This document shows positions 41,130 to 51,158 of a stretch of 64,000 nucleotides of DNA, one piece after another. This DNA comes from Helicobacter sp. MIT 05-5294 (GTDB lineage: Bacteria > Campylobacterota > Campylobacteria > Campylobacterales > Helicobacteraceae). The notes below the pieces were generated by a model. That model was not told where the DNA came from and did no database searches. It worked only from the letters and a program-made list of their open reading frames with translations. Both the position numbers and the translations under genes were made by a program. The stretch is taken from positions 62,001-126,000 of the forward strand of contig NZ_JRPA02000002.1 of the NCBI RefSeq assembly GCF_000765675.1, given 5' to 3'. The first letter of the stretch is position 1. The number at the start of each line of letters is the position of its first letter.

Positions 41130-41824
41130 ATTACGCCTCTACATTATTTGGCACAATTAAGGAAGATTTCGCGGTAATTTTAGAAAAAGATCCCGCCATT
41201 AATTCTAAAGTGGAATTATTTTTTAATTATCCGGGATTGATAGCCTTAGTGCATTATAGAATCGCGCATAAGCTTTACGCTAAAGGCTTTAGAGTGTTTG
41301 CTCGGATTCTTATGGGAATTACACAATGGCTAACTAATGTGGATATTCACCCCGCTTGTAAAATCGGGCATCGCGTGTTTATTGATCATGGGCATGGAGT
41401 GGTGATTGGCGAGACCGCAGAAGTGGGCAATGAGGTAATTATTTATCAAGGTGTGAGTTTGGGTGGTGTGAGTTTGGAGCGCACCAAAAGACACCCTACG
41501 ATTGAAGATTCTGTAATTATCGGTGCAGGTGCAAAGGTGCTAGGCAATATTGTAATAGGGGCAAACTCCAAAATCGGTGCAAATTCTGTGGTGATTCGTC
41601 CTGTGCCTCCAAACTCTACGGCAGTTGGAATCCCGGCGAAGAATATCGTCAAAGGAATGAGTGATGACCTCAATAAGATTCCAGATATTTCCTATCAACT
41701 TTTCCATTATTTACAAGAGCGTTTGGAGCTGTTAGAATCTGTCGCGCCTAAAAATATGGAGTATATGGAATCGCGTAAAAGACTAGAGACTTTATACCAA
41801 GAATTTTTAAAGGTAAAAGTTTAA
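41126..41824 (+). CDS. cysE: Serine O-acetyltransferase
   Basis: This 232-residue hexapeptide-repeat enzyme makes O-acetylserine for cysteine synthesis. VDIHPACKIGHRVFIDHGHG and VIGETAEVGNEVIIYQGVSLGG are characteristic. The start is TTG at 41126, overlapping the speA stop TGA, with GGAGGA 8 nt upstream; no ATG lies near the expected N-terminus, so the TTG start is well supported. Confidence 0.94.
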   Translation: MNYASTLFGTIKEDFAVILEKDPAINSKVELFFNYPGLIALVHYRIAHKLYAKGFRVFARILMGITQWLTNVDIHPACKIGHRVFIDHGHGVVIGETAEVGNEVIIYQGVSLGGVSLERTKRHPTIEDSVIIGAGAKVLGNIVIGANSKIGANSVVIRPVPPNSTAVGIPAKNIVKGMSDDLNKIPDISYQLFHYLQERLELLESVAPKNMEYMESRKRLETLYQEFLKVKV

Positions 41825-41871
41825 TTTTTGCCTTGATGTAACGATAAAATGGCTGAAGTGTCGTGGGATTT

Positions 41872-41880
41872 TGCTATAAT
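41872..41880 (+). promoter_or_regulatory. Extended -10 promoter (TGCTATAAT)
   Basis: TGCTATAAT lies 30 bases upstream of the ATG at 41910, so the small gene downstream has its own promoter. Confidence 0.6.
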
Positions 41881-41909
41881 TCTCTCTAAGAAAACAAAAG
41901 GAGGTTGCA

Positions 41910-42404
41910 ATGTCTTTTAAGATTAATACACAGCCCTATAAAGTCAGCTATCCGCAGGTTTCTACAAGCACACCGATAGCTAAACCTAGCACAAGCACTC
42001 CGATAAAAAACACAATCAACACCGGCAAAGCAACCACCACACCGCAAGTGAAATATCCCACGCAAAATTTGTTAGATAAATACCGCTCCCCGGGTTCTTT
42101 TTATAATGCGCAAAATTCCTTAAATCATCAATTTGGGATTCAAAATAACTCTAGCAGCATTAACAGCGAAGTAGATGAGGGCAAAAAGGCACTTTTGGAA
42201 AATTTGCAAAGCCAAAGCAATGCCTTTAATTATGGCATTAATAGCGGGGATTCCACGCTTAGTTGGAGTGATGCGCTCGGGCAGTATTTGGAGTTAGAAG
42301 ATAGTGCTTTGCAAAAGCAACTACAAGCCCAACAATCTCAAGAGGCTCAAAGCGATTTTTTAAACGAACTTTTGTGGAATCTCAAAAAGAATCTACCTCT
42401 ATAA
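41910..42404 (+). CDS. Ser/Thr/Asn/Gln-rich protein, function unknown
   Basis: This 164-residue protein has a low-complexity N-terminal half (repeats of STSTPI with Pro and Lys) and a helical C-terminal half rich in Gln, Leu and Glu (LQAQQSQEAQSDFLNELLWN). No signal peptide or membrane segment. AAAGGAGG stands before ATG 41910. It is like the other small polar proteins in the window (38530, 44349) and I do not recognise a family. Confidence 0.6.
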   Translation: MSFKINTQPYKVSYPQVSTSTPIAKPSTSTPIKNTINTGKATTTPQVKYPTQNLLDKYRSPGSFYNAQNSLNHQFGIQNNSSSINSEVDEGKKALLENLQSQSNAFNYGINSGDSTLSWSDALGQYLELEDSALQKQLQAQQSQEAQSDFLNELLWNLKKNLPL

Positions 42405-42515
42405 ATTCGTGCTTTAGGGTTTGAAACGCGTTTTAAATGCGGAATCTCATTAAAGCATAACAGCGCACAAAGGCAAATTGCGAAACTTTCTCAATTTTCT
42501 TTTACCTTAAAATGC

Positions 42516-42521
42516 TATAAT
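42516..42521 (+). promoter_or_regulatory. Extended -10 promoter of hom
   Basis: AATGCTATAATTAAG gives an extended -10 (TGCTATAAT), 30 bases before the hom start. Confidence 0.6.
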
Positions 42522-42550
42522 TAAGCTTTAAAATTTTCTCAAGGACAAGT

Positions 42551-43819
42551 ATGAAACAGCTTACATTGGGGATTATTGGATTAGGCACGGTGGGTAGCAG
42601 TGTCGCGGAAATCCTAAAAAATAATCAAGCATTGATTGCAGCGCGTGCAGGCTATGAGATTCGCATTAAACAAGGCGTTGTTAAGGATTTATCTAAAAGC
42701 CGTCAAGTGTTTGATTTCCCTATTACTAATGATGTGGATTCTATACTCAATGACCCAGAAATTGATATTGTCGTAGAATTGACAGGTGGCGTGGAAGCTC
42801 CTTTTGAAATCGCCAAAAAAGCTTTGCGCAATTCCAAAGCATTGGTAACTGCCAACAAAGCAATGCTTGCTTATCATCGCTATGAATTGCAAAAAATAGC
42901 AGGAGATTTGCCGATTGGTTTTGAAGCAAGTGTCGCAGGTGGAATCCCTATTATTAAGGCATTGCGTGATGGATTGGGAGCGAATCATATTTTAAATATT
43001 TGCGGAATCATTAATGGCACTTGTAATTTTATTTTAACCAAAATGAAAGAACAAGGCGTAGAATATAAAGAAGTTTTGCAAGAAGCGCAGGATTTGGGCT
43101 ATGCAGAAGCTGACCCTACCTTTGATGTGGGTGGGTTTGACGCGGCGCATAAATTGTTGATTTTGGCGAGTATTGCTTATGGGATTGACGCGAAGCCAGA
43201 AGATGTTTTGATTGAGGGAATCACAGAGATTACGCAAGAAGATATTGCATTTGCTAAGGAGTTTGGCTATCATCTTAAACTGCTTGGAATCGCCAAAAAA
43301 GATGGAGATGAGATAGAATTGCGTGTGCATCCTACTTTGTTGCCAAAAGAAGCGATGATTGGAAAAGTTGATGGGGTGATGAATGCGATTAGCGTTGTTG
43401 GGGATTATGTCGGTGAAACGCTTTATTATGGTGCGGGTGCGGGTGGAAATGCTACGGCGAGTGCCGTGATTTCAGATATTATTGAGATTGCACGCACTAA
43501 AAGTTCTCCAATGCTTGGATTCAAAACAGCAAGTAGCCATTTGCGCCTTAAGCCACAAGATAGAATTATCAGTGCGTATTATTTGCGTATTTTAGTGCTT
43601 GATAAGCCCGGAGTGTTGGCGCAGATTGCGAAAATCTTTGGCGAAGTTGGAATCTCTATTGATACCTTTTTGCAACGCAAGGCAAAGGACAAAAACCACT
43701 CCACGCTTTTGCTTTCCACGCATTCTTGTAGTGAAGCAGAGATTAAAGTCGCCATTGGGCTTATTAGCGCACTAGAAGTCGTGCATGCGATTCCGGTGAT
43801 GATTCGCATTGAAAAATAA
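42551..43819 (+). CDS. hom: Homoserine dehydrogenase
   Basis: This 422-residue enzyme of Thr/Met synthesis has LGIIGLGTVGSSVAEIL for NAD(P), VTANKAMLA, GGIPIIKALRDGL and EADPTFDVGGFDAAHKL in order. The C-terminal ACT domain (VLDKPGVLAQIAKIFGEVGI) suggests feedback control by threonine. Confidence 0.95.
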   Translation: MKQLTLGIIGLGTVGSSVAEILKNNQALIAARAGYEIRIKQGVVKDLSKSRQVFDFPITNDVDSILNDPEIDIVVELTGGVEAPFEIAKKALRNSKALVTANKAMLAYHRYELQKIAGDLPIGFEASVAGGIPIIKALRDGLGANHILNICGIINGTCNFILTKMKEQGVEYKEVLQEAQDLGYAEADPTFDVGGFDAAHKLLILASIAYGIDAKPEDVLIEGITEITQEDIAFAKEFGYHLKLLGIAKKDGDEIELRVHPTLLPKEAMIGKVDGVMNAISVVGDYVGETLYYGAGAGGNATASAVISDIIEIARTKSSPMLGFKTASSHLRLKPQDRIISAYYLRILVLDKPGVLAQIAKIFGEVGISIDTFLQRKAKDKNHSTLLLSTHSCSEAEIKVAIGLISALEVVHAIPVMIRIEK

Positions 43820-43833
43820 TTTTAGATTCCATT

Positions 43834-44271
43834 GTGTTTTTTAGGGCTAGAAATTTAAAAGAGTCGCAACGCGAAAAGGGGCAGAGTAAAGAAGAGCGGA
43901 GTTTGGATTCTAAGGATTTTCGCAACACCACCCAAAAGGGCAAAGAAGCTGAAGAAGCCGCGTGTAGATTCTTAATAGAACAGGGCTTTGAAATCATAGA
44001 AAGAAACTTTTATACGCGTTTTGGAGAGCTAGATATTGTGGCAAAAAAGCAAGAGGTTTTGTATTTTGTTGAAGTGAAAAGTGGCGTGGGATTTGAGCCT
44101 GTGTATAATCTAAATCCCTCTAAACTAGAGAAACTCACAAAGACGCTGAATATCTATCTGAAAACTCACAGAATCGCAATGCCTTATTGTTTGAGTGCTT
44201 TGGTTTTGTTTAAGTCAATGCCGAAAGATTCCTTTGAAATTCGTTGGTTGGAGAATCTTACAATGTTTTAA
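43834..44271 (+). CDS. UPF0102 (YraN) family nuclease-like protein
   Basis: This protein belongs to the YraN family, with a restriction-endonuclease-like fold. GKEAEEAACRFL, ERNFYTRFGELDIVAKK and VEVKSG are the family motifs including the D-ExK type residues. The frame has no ATG before the domain; GTG 43834 gives 145 residues, about 30 more than usual, and a TTG near 43903 would give a standard length. The start is therefore unsure. It lies 14 nt after hom. Confidence 0.8.
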   Translation: MFFRARNLKESQREKGQSKEERSLDSKDFRNTTQKGKEAEEAACRFLIEQGFEIIERNFYTRFGELDIVAKKQEVLYFVEVKSGVGFEPVYNLNPSKLEKLTKTLNIYLKTHRIAMPYCLSALVLFKSMPKDSFEIRWLENLTMF

Positions 44272-44348
44272 GGTCTTAAAAGTCAATGGATTTTTGAATA
44301 TGCTTGGAATCCCTGCTGACATAATGTGTCTTTATGGTTGCAAAGGAT

Positions 44349-44933
44349 TCAACTCATCGTATCAATTTGCACATTGCCGCTATAAATTGCGTGGCTAAAC
44401 TCTCTTAAAATGCGCTGTGTTTTTGCTTCTGTGTTTTTGCGTAAAATATCATTATAGTTGCTCGTAGGATTCTTGTTGTAGTTTTTGGTATAAAGTCCCT
44501 CTAAGTGATTAAGGCTGTTTTGAAACTCTTTTGCGACTTCCCGCCAACCCTCTTTTGTGATTCCTAAGAATCCAAGCTCGTTTTCGTCTTTGTCGTTAGA
44601 GTTAGAATCTTGAGATTCTTTTTCTTTCTGTTCTACGCGTTCCACACTCGCGCTTAAATTACCTGCGCGTGTTAGCATTTGGGCGACAGAAATCTTTTCA
44701 TTGGGCGACATACCCGCAGTTACGCGTTCAAAGGCTTGGTATTGTTCATCATTCATCAGTTCTAAACTAATCATACCATAGGTGATTCTTTCTGTTTCAA
44801 AACTCTCTTGATTTTGTTGGTGCGATTCCTTGCTTTGCGTTTTATTGGTGGATTGCACATTTTCATTGAGAATACGATTTGCCTCATTATTATAGATTCC
44901 ACTTAGAGAATTTAAATTCTGATTAATAACCAT
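44349..44933 (-). CDS. Protein of unknown function, polar and helical
   Basis: This 194-residue protein has an Asn/Gln-rich N-terminus (MVINQNLNSLSGIYNNEANR), a middle segment that looks globular (ISLELMNDEQYQAFERVTAG, then KISVAQMLTRAGNLSAS), a charged linker and a helical C-terminus. No signal or membrane segment. AAAGGA lies 14 nt before the start. I do not recognise a family. It is convergent with yraN. Confidence 0.6.
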   Translation of the reverse strand: MVINQNLNSLSGIYNNEANRILNENVQSTNKTQSKESHQQNQESFETERITYGMISLELMNDEQYQAFERVTAGMSPNEKISVAQMLTRAGNLSASVERVEQKEKESQDSNSNDKDENELGFLGITKEGWREVAKEFQNSLNHLEGLYTKNYNKNPTSNYNDILRKNTEAKTQRILREFSHAIYSGNVQIDTMS

Positions 44934-45233
44934 CGTAAAACAAAATCCTTTCTAGTTGAAATTTCGCAGCAAGACTGTAAGCGGGTTGAAATGGATTCTA
45001 ACGAACACATTGCGCGTTTTGTTGATTATTGAAGAATCTCGCTTCAGTCTTTTGTCTTGAAATCTAAGCAAAAAGGATTCCAACTTCTAGAATCGTCCTT
45101 GAAAAGCCTTTGAAAATTTATTGAAATTTTGTAGAAATTCCATAAAATCTTGCTACGCTTTAAGCAAAGATAAACTATAATTTCAGGATTTTTTAATATA
45201 TTAAAAAACTTCTAATTTAAGGTTTGTTGCATT
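44934..45233. other. 300-base divergent intergenic region
   Basis: AT-rich spacer between two divergent genes. A -10 box TATAAT at 45176-45181 serves the pgbA-like gene. No clear promoter was found for the minus-strand gene, and no RNA gene or repeat was recognised. Confidence 0.5.
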
Positions 45234-46061
45234 ATGAAAGATTTAAAATTTATAAAATATTCCTTTTTTCTCCTTTGTTTTTTTGGTATTTCCCTTTTTG
45301 CTTCCCCTTTTGGTAATAAAATCATCGTTCCCATTATAGAGCTAGATCAAGATTCCGAGCATTATGCGTATGTTCCTGCCTTTGATCTTAAAGTAGGCGA
45401 AAGTGGTGAAATTGTCCGCTGGTTTGATAGTGAGCATTCCGGTATTGTGGCAAAAGCCGCAGTGATAGAGATTCAAAATGGTCGTGCGAAAGTCGCCTTT
45501 GAACCCTTTGTTGGATTGGAGCAAACCGCATTTCCAACGCCAATCTTAATGCCACAAAAAAATGATGAGGTGATTTTTCGTAGCTTTAACGACAGAGCGT
45601 TTTTGATTGCGCCAACACAAGATATTTATGAGAAAGTCAAAAATGCGTATCCGGAGATTGTATGGCTACACCCGGATTTGTTTGCGGCGTATTTGATGGA
45701 TATAGGACATACTGCGCCGGTAAAAGGGGATTTTCGTAAAATCTGCACACAATATGCAGCAGGGATTATTTATTTGGTGAATCTTAACGAAGGTCAAGCA
45801 TTGGATTGTCAGACTTTTCGTCCAGTCAAAAAAGACTATATCACAGGACGCGCTCCGATAGAAGATCGTATGTTGCCATTCTTCTCACGCATTGGTAGAG
45901 GGAATCAAGAATGGTTTTCTTATCTTTTTAATGACATTAAAACGCAGGATTATTATGTTTATTTCGACGCACTTGTCAAAGGAGAGATTCGCGATGAAGA
46001 CGCGACATTTTTTGGAAGAATCACAAATTATTTCCTTAACGGCGTCAAAGATATTTTCTAG
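45234..46061 (+). CDS. PgbA/PgbB N-terminal-domain-like secreted protein, short form
   Basis: This 275-residue protein has a signal peptide (FFLLCFFGISLFASP). The body resembles the N-terminal domain of the H. pylori plasminogen-binding proteins PgbA/PgbB, and its place directly before glcD is the same as I remember for pgbA in H. pylori. The H. pylori proteins are longer, with a Lys/Glu-rich C-terminal region and a terminal Lys that binds plasminogen; here the chain ends GVKDIF and that region is missing. Plasminogen binding is therefore not supported. Confidence 0.7.
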   Translation: MKDLKFIKYSFFLLCFFGISLFASPFGNKIIVPIIELDQDSEHYAYVPAFDLKVGESGEIVRWFDSEHSGIVAKAAVIEIQNGRAKVAFEPFVGLEQTAFPTPILMPQKNDEVIFRSFNDRAFLIAPTQDIYEKVKNAYPEIVWLHPDLFAAYLMDIGHTAPVKGDFRKICTQYAAGIIYLVNLNEGQALDCQTFRPVKKDYITGRAPIEDRMLPFFSRIGRGNQEWFSYLFNDIKTQDYYVYFDALVKGEIRDEDATFFGRITNYFLNGVKDIF

Positions 46062-46070
46062 GGGCTTTTT

Positions 46071-47450
46071 ATGACAGAACAAAATATCAAGGATTTAAAA
46101 GCGATTGTTGGAGAGGGCGAATGCTTCAGCGATAAAGCACATTTGAGTGCTTATTGCTATGATGCAACCAAAGAGAGAAAATATCCTGAATGCGTTGTTT
46201 TTCCTCACAATGAAGAAGAAGTCAGTCGTGTATTGAAGTATTGTAATGAACATTTGATTCCTATTATCCCACGCGGTGCAGGGAGCGGATTCACAGGCGG
46301 TGCGCTTGCAGTGCAAGGTGGGGTGATTTTAGCATTAGAAAAACATATGAATCAGATTTTAGAGATTGATATGGAAAATATGGTTGCTAGAGTGCAGCCC
46401 GGTGTCGTGAATATGCAGTTACAAAAGGCAGCAGAAGCAGTGGGGTTGTTTTATCCGCCAGATCCTGCGAGTGAATATTACTCTACGCTTGGTGGTAATG
46501 TGAGTGAAAATGCAGGAGGAATGCGCGCGGCAAAATATGGAATCACAAAAGACTTTGTGATGGCATTGCGTGCGGTATTGCCTAATGGCGATATTATTCG
46601 CGCGGGTAAAAAAACGATTAAAGATGTGGCAGGTTATAATGTGGCGGGGATTTTAATTGCAAGTGAGGGGACTTTGGCGGTTATTACTGAAATCACTCTG
46701 AAGTTGCTTAGCAAACCCAAATATAAACAAAGCGCAATGGGCGTATTTCCAAGCATTCAAGCCGCAATGAACGCGGTTTATAAAACAATGGCAAGTGGAA
46801 TCTCTCCTGTGGCAATGGAGTTTTTGGATAATCTTAGCATTCGTGCAGTGGAGGAGAAATTTCATAAAGGTTTGCCAAAAGATGCGGGTGCGATTCTCAT
46901 CACAGAAGTAGATGGAAATTTGCCTGAAGAAATTACCTATCAGATTCAAAAAGTAGAGGAGAAATTTCTCGAAAATGGTGCGAGTCAATTTATCAAAGCA
47001 AACAATGAACAAGAAGCGGCGGATTTGTGGTTTGCTCGTAAGAATGCAAGTCCAAGTATTACGATTTATGGAAGCAAGAAACTCAACGAAGACATTACCG
47101 TCCCGCGTTCTAAATTGCCAGAGTTATTAGAGAGAATTGCAGAAGTTTCTAAAAAATATGGCGTTGTGATTCCGTGTTTTGGGCATACAGGTGATGGAAA
47201 TGTGCATACTAATGTAATGGTAGATGGTAGTAAGCAAGAAGAATTAGAAAAAGGACATCAGGCGATTGAAGAGATTTTTAAAATCACCGTGGATCTTGGT
47301 GGAACGCTAAGTGGTGAGCATGGGATTGGAATCTCAAAAGCACCTTTTATGCACCTTGCTTTCTCGGAAGAAGAAATGGATTTATTCCGTTCTATTAAAA
47401 AGGCTTTTGATCCTAATAATATTTTGAATCCGGGAAAAATGGCATTATAA
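46071..47450 (+). CDS. glcD: Glycolate oxidase/D-2-hydroxyacid dehydrogenase FAD subunit
   Basis: This 459-residue FAD enzyme of the GlcD/VAO family has PRGAGSGFTGGALAVQGGV for FAD, NVSENAGGMRAAKYG, CFGHTGDGNVHTN and GTLSGEHGIG. It has no Fe-S domain of its own, so it would need a separate partner. It begins 9 nt after the pgbA-like gene. The exact hydroxyacid (glycolate, D-lactate) is not decided by sequence. Confidence 0.9.
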   Translation: MTEQNIKDLKAIVGEGECFSDKAHLSAYCYDATKERKYPECVVFPHNEEEVSRVLKYCNEHLIPIIPRGAGSGFTGGALAVQGGVILALEKHMNQILEIDMENMVARVQPGVVNMQLQKAAEAVGLFYPPDPASEYYSTLGGNVSENAGGMRAAKYGITKDFVMALRAVLPNGDIIRAGKKTIKDVAGYNVAGILIASEGTLAVITEITLKLLSKPKYKQSAMGVFPSIQAAMNAVYKTMASGISPVAMEFLDNLSIRAVEEKFHKGLPKDAGAILITEVDGNLPEEITYQIQKVEEKFLENGASQFIKANNEQEAADLWFARKNASPSITIYGSKKLNEDITVPRSKLPELLERIAEVSKKYGVVIPCFGHTGDGNVHTNVMVDGSKQEELEKGHQAIEEIFKITVDLGGTLSGEHGIGISKAPFMHLAFSEEEMDLFRSIKKAFDPNNILNPGKMAL

Positions 47451-47526
47451 TCAAAGAAAAAGGAAAATTAGGTTTGGTTTGTTTTATTTTTGTGTTAAAA
47501 TTTAATTTTAATTTTAAGGATTCTAA

Positions 47527-47997
47527 ATGATTTATGATGTGCAAAAAATTCGTGAGATTCTGCCACACCGCTATCCTTTATTGCTTGTAGATAGGGTGGT
47601 TTCTATGTCTCCAAATGAAAAGATTGAAGCCTATAAGAATATCACCATTAACGAAGAAGTGTTTAATGGGCATTTTCCTGTGCAACCCATTTATCCAGGG
47701 GTTTATATTATTGAAGGACTTGCACAAGCGGGAGGAGTTTTGGCGTTTGTTAGTATGTTTGGAGATGAAGCGCAAAATACAGGAGATAAAATTGTTTATT
47801 TTATGAGCATTGATAGAGCAAAATTTAGGAATCCTGTTGTTCCCGGAGATAAGCTTGTTTATAAGCTAGAAGTCTTGAAGCACAAAGGTGGGATTTGGGT
47901 TTTGCAAGGTTATGCTTATGTGGAAGATAAGCTAGTTGCCGAAGCAGAATTAAAGGCAATGGTAGTGGATAATGCAGAAAAAAAGGCGCAAAAGTGA
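47527..47997 (+). CDS. fabZ: 3-hydroxyacyl-ACP dehydratase
   Basis: This 156-residue hotdog-fold dehydratase acts in fatty acid synthesis. LPHRYPLLLVDRV, the catalytic His in NGHFPVQPIYPG and the Glu in IIEGLAQAGG are present. It starts a fabZ-lpxA-clpX-mreB-mreC run. Confidence 0.96.
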   Translation: MIYDVQKIREILPHRYPLLLVDRVVSMSPNEKIEAYKNITINEEVFNGHFPVQPIYPGVYIIEGLAQAGGVLAFVSMFGDEAQNTGDKIVYFMSIDRAKFRNPVVPGDKLVYKLEVLKHKGGIWVLQGYAYVEDKLVAEAELKAMVVDNAEKKAQK

Positions 47998-48800
47998 AAA
48001 TAGCAAAATCAGCGAGAATCGCACAGACTGCCATTATTGAAGAGGGTGCAGTGATTGGCGAAAATGTCGAGATTGGGCATTATTGCGTGATTGGTAGCAA
48101 TGTCAAAATTGGAAAAGATTGCAAGATTTACAACCATGTAACCATTTTAGGCAATACGACTTTAGGCGTGGGAAATGAAGTTTTTCCCAATGCGACTTTA
48201 GGCACGAAACCACAAGATTTAAAATACCACGATGAACCCAATGAATTGATTTTTGGCGATTATAATAAAATACGCGAATTTACAATGATTAATCCCGGCA
48301 CAGAGGGTGGAGGTGGCAAAACGATAATCGGCAGCCACAATTTGTTAATGGCTTATGTGCATATTGCGCATGATTGCATTGTTGGAGATTCTTGTATTTT
48401 GGCAAATGGTGCAACACTAGGTGGGCATATCGTGCTAGGAAGTCATATTAATATAGGAGGCTTAACGCCGATTCATCAATTTGTAAAAGTTGGCGATTAT
48501 GCGATGATTGCAGGTGCGAGTGCGCTCTCTCAAGATATTCCTCCGTTTTGTATGGCAGAGGGGAATCGCGCAGTAATTAGAGGATTGAATTTACATCGTT
48601 TGCGCAAAAACTTTGAACACCACGAAGTGGATAAGATTCATAATGCGTATAAGCGTCTCTTCTTCGGTAATGCTCCTATTAAGGAGATTGCGCAAGAGAT
48701 TCTTGATGAGGGCGTAAAAGATGCGAATGTTAAAAAAATGTGTGAGTTTATTATCCAATCTACAAGGGGAATCCCTTTTATAAGGAAAAATAATGAGTGA
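47994..48800 (+). CDS. lpxA: UDP-N-acetylglucosamine acyltransferase
   Basis: This 268-residue left-handed beta-helix protein catalyses the first step of lipid A synthesis. Hexapeptide repeats fill the N-terminal half, with [12 protein letters not shown] holding the catalytic His and [20 protein letters not shown] behind. The start is GTG 47994, overlapping the fabZ stop (GTGA), which implies coupling. It overlaps clpX by 8 nt. Confidence 0.96.
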   Translation: MKIAKSARIAQTAIIEEGAVIGENVEIGHYCVIGSNVKIGKDCKIYNHVTILGNTTLGVGNEVFPNATLGTKPQDLKYHDEPNELIFGDYNKIREFTMINPGTEGGGGKTIIGSHNLLMAYVHIAHDCIVGDSCILANGATLGGHIVLGSHINIGGLTPIHQFVKVGDYAMIAGASALSQDIPPFCMAEGNRAVIRGLNLHRLRKNFEHHEVDKIHNAYKRLFFGNAPIKEIAQEILDEGVKDANVKKMCEFIIQSTRGIPFIRKNNE

Positions 48801-50043
48801 AAAAGTTTGTGATTTTTGCAAATCTAAAGAATCCCATAAGAATCCATTGATTGCGGGGAATAATGTTTGTATTTGTAAAAATTGTATCATTGCTTCTTAT
48901 AGTTTGCTTGTAGGCGGTGAGCAGCATTTCGAAGAAGAGTTGGAATCCCCTGTAAGTGAAGAGCTAAATATCGTCCCCCCTAAAGAATTAAAAGCGGTGT
49001 TGGACGAATATGTGATTGGTCAAGAAAAGGCAAAAAAGGTTTTCAGTGTCGCGGTGTATAATCATTACAAGCGTGTGTTGCAAAATAAAGAGCAAAAAGA
49101 CGAAGAAGATACAGAGATTGCTAAATCTAATATTTTGTTGATTGGTCCAACAGGAAGCGGAAAAACCTTGATGGCACAGACATTGGCAAAATACTTAAAT
49201 ATTCCGATTGCTATTTGTGATGCGACGAGTTTGACAGAAGCGGGTTATGTCGGAGAAGATGTAGAGAATATTTTGACACGCTTACTTCAAGAGGCAAATG
49301 GCGATGCGCAAAAAGCACAAAAAGGCATTGTTTTTATTGATGAAATTGATAAAATTTCAAGACTTTCAGAGAATCGTTCTATCACGAGAGATGTTTCGGG
49401 TGAGGGAGTGCAACAAGCATTGCTAAAAATCATAGAGGGAAGTATCGTAAATGTCCCTCCAAAAGGTGGTAGAAAGCACCCTAATCAAGAGTTTATTCAG
49501 ATTGACACCAAAGATATTTTGTTTATTTGTGGCGGGGCATTTGATGGGTTAAAGGATATTATTGAGCGCAGAATCGGGGGGAATAGTTTAGGATTCCACC
49601 ATAAGACTGCCAAAAAAGTCGCACAAGAAGATATTTTAGAGCAAGTAGAACCCGATGATTTAGTGAGTTTTGGTCTGATTCCGGAACTCATTGGTCGTTT
49701 GCATATGATTGCGACTTTAGAGGAAATCACCAAAGAAGCGATGATTGAGATTCTGCAAAAACCAAAGAATGCCTTGACAAAGCAATACAAAAAACTTTTT
49801 GCCTTTGATGATGTGGTTTTAACCTTTAAAAAAGAAGCGTTAGAAGAGATAGCAAATCTTGCGATTGCTAGAAAAACAGGCGCAAGAGGGTTGCGTTCAA
49901 TTATGGAGGAAATTATGCTAGATATTATGTATGAGTTGCCAGAATTGAAAGGTTACGAGGTGATTATCACCAAAGAGTCGGTTTTGAAACAAGCAAAACC
50001 TGTGCTAGTAAAACAGAAAAAAACAAGCAAAAAGAGTGCTTGA
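48793..50043 (+). CDS. clpX: ClpX, ATP-binding unfoldase of the ClpXP protease
   Basis: This 416-residue AAA+ protein has an N-terminal zinc domain (CDFCKS and CICKNC), Walker A GPTGSGKT, Walker [12 protein letters not shown], and [17 protein letters not shown] at the sensor-2 region. It feeds substrates to ClpP. Confidence 0.97.
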   Translation: MSEKVCDFCKSKESHKNPLIAGNNVCICKNCIIASYSLLVGGEQHFEEELESPVSEELNIVPPKELKAVLDEYVIGQEKAKKVFSVAVYNHYKRVLQNKEQKDEEDTEIAKSNILLIGPTGSGKTLMAQTLAKYLNIPIAICDATSLTEAGYVGEDVENILTRLLQEANGDAQKAQKGIVFIDEIDKISRLSENRSITRDVSGEGVQQALLKIIEGSIVNVPPKGGRKHPNQEFIQIDTKDILFICGGAFDGLKDIIERRIGGNSLGFHHKTAKKVAQEDILEQVEPDDLVSFGLIPELIGRLHMIATLEEITKEAMIEILQKPKNALTKQYKKLFAFDDVVLTFKKEALEEIANLAIARKTGARGLRSIMEEIMLDIMYELPELKGYEVIITKESVLKQAKPVLVKQKKTSKKSA

Positions 50044-50067
50044 ATCCCACTATAAAGAGAGAAGAAT

Positions 50068-51102
50068 ATGGTATTAGATAAAGTTATTGGTTGGTTTTCA
50101 CATGATATTTCAATTGACCTTGGGACAGCAAATACGATTGTTTTAGTAAAAGGACAAGGTGTTATTATTAATGAACCTTCGGTTGTAGCAGTGCAAAACG
50201 ATCGCTACGGCAAAAATAAGATTCTAGCAGTTGGTCATGAGGCAAAAGATATGGTGGGTAAGACGCCCGGAAGTATTCTAGCAGTGCGCCCAATGAAAGA
50301 TGGTGTGATTGCGGATTTTGATATGACAGAAAAAATGATTCGTCATTTCATTGAAAAGGCACATAGAAGAAAGGCATTGATGCGTCCTAGAATTATCGTT
50401 TGTGTGCCTTATGGATTAACAGGAGTGGAGCGCAAAGCGGTTAGGGAATCCGCTATTAGTGCGGGAGCTAGGGAAGTCTTTTTGATTGAAGAGCCAATGG
50501 CAGCGGCGATTGGTGCAGGTTTGCCTGTCAAAGAACCTAAAGGAAGCTTGGTTGTGGATATTGGCGGAGGGACAACAGAGATTGGAGTGATTTCGCTAGG
50601 AGGGCTTGTAATTTCAAAATCCTTGCGTATCGCAGGGGATAAGCTGGATATGTCTGTGGTGGATTATGTGCGCAGAAAATATAGTTTGCTTATTGGAGAA
50701 AGAACAGGGGAAGAAATTAAAATCCAAATTGGTTCCGCGGTAAGCCTTGATGAGCCGCTTGTAATGCAGGTTAAAGGGCGCGACCAAGTGAGTGGATTAT
50801 TAAACACGATTGAATTAACAAGCGAAGATGTGCGCGAAGCGATGAAAGAGCCTTTAAAAGAAATTTCCAATGCCCTAAAAGATGTGTTAGAGCAAATGCC
50901 ACCAGATTTAGCGGGTGATATTGTAGAAAATGGGGTTGTCCTTACCGGTGGTGGGGCGTTGATTCGTGGGCTTGATAAGTATCTCTCTGATGTGATAAAA
51001 CTTCCTGTATATGTGGGTGATGAGCCTTTGTTATGTGTGGCAAAAGGCACAGGAAAAGCATTAGAAGAAATTGATGTTTTACAACAGCTTTCTTATGAGT
51101 AG
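50068..51102 (+). CDS. mreB: Rod-shape protein MreB
   Basis: This is the standard 344-residue MreB actin homologue. [36 protein letters not shown] and [15 protein letters not shown] are intact. It directs cylindrical cell-wall growth and stands next to mreC. A divergent second copy lies at 31600-32595. Confidence 0.97.
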   Translation: MVLDKVIGWFSHDISIDLGTANTIVLVKGQGVIINEPSVVAVQNDRYGKNKILAVGHEAKDMVGKTPGSILAVRPMKDGVIADFDMTEKMIRHFIEKAHRRKALMRPRIIVCVPYGLTGVERKAVRESAISAGAREVFLIEEPMAAAIGAGLPVKEPKGSLVVDIGGGTTEIGVISLGGLVISKSLRIAGDKLDMSVVDYVRRKYSLLIGERTGEEIKIQIGSAVSLDEPLVMQVKGRDQVSGLLNTIELTSEDVREAMKEPLKEISNALKDVLEQMPPDLAGDIVENGVVLTGGGALIRGLDKYLSDVIKLPVYVGDEPLLCVAKGTGKALEEIDVLQQLSYE

Positions 51103-51158
51103 TTAGTTTATTAGAAATTTTTGTTGAAAACTTAAACAATGATGAGTGGTAGAAATAG

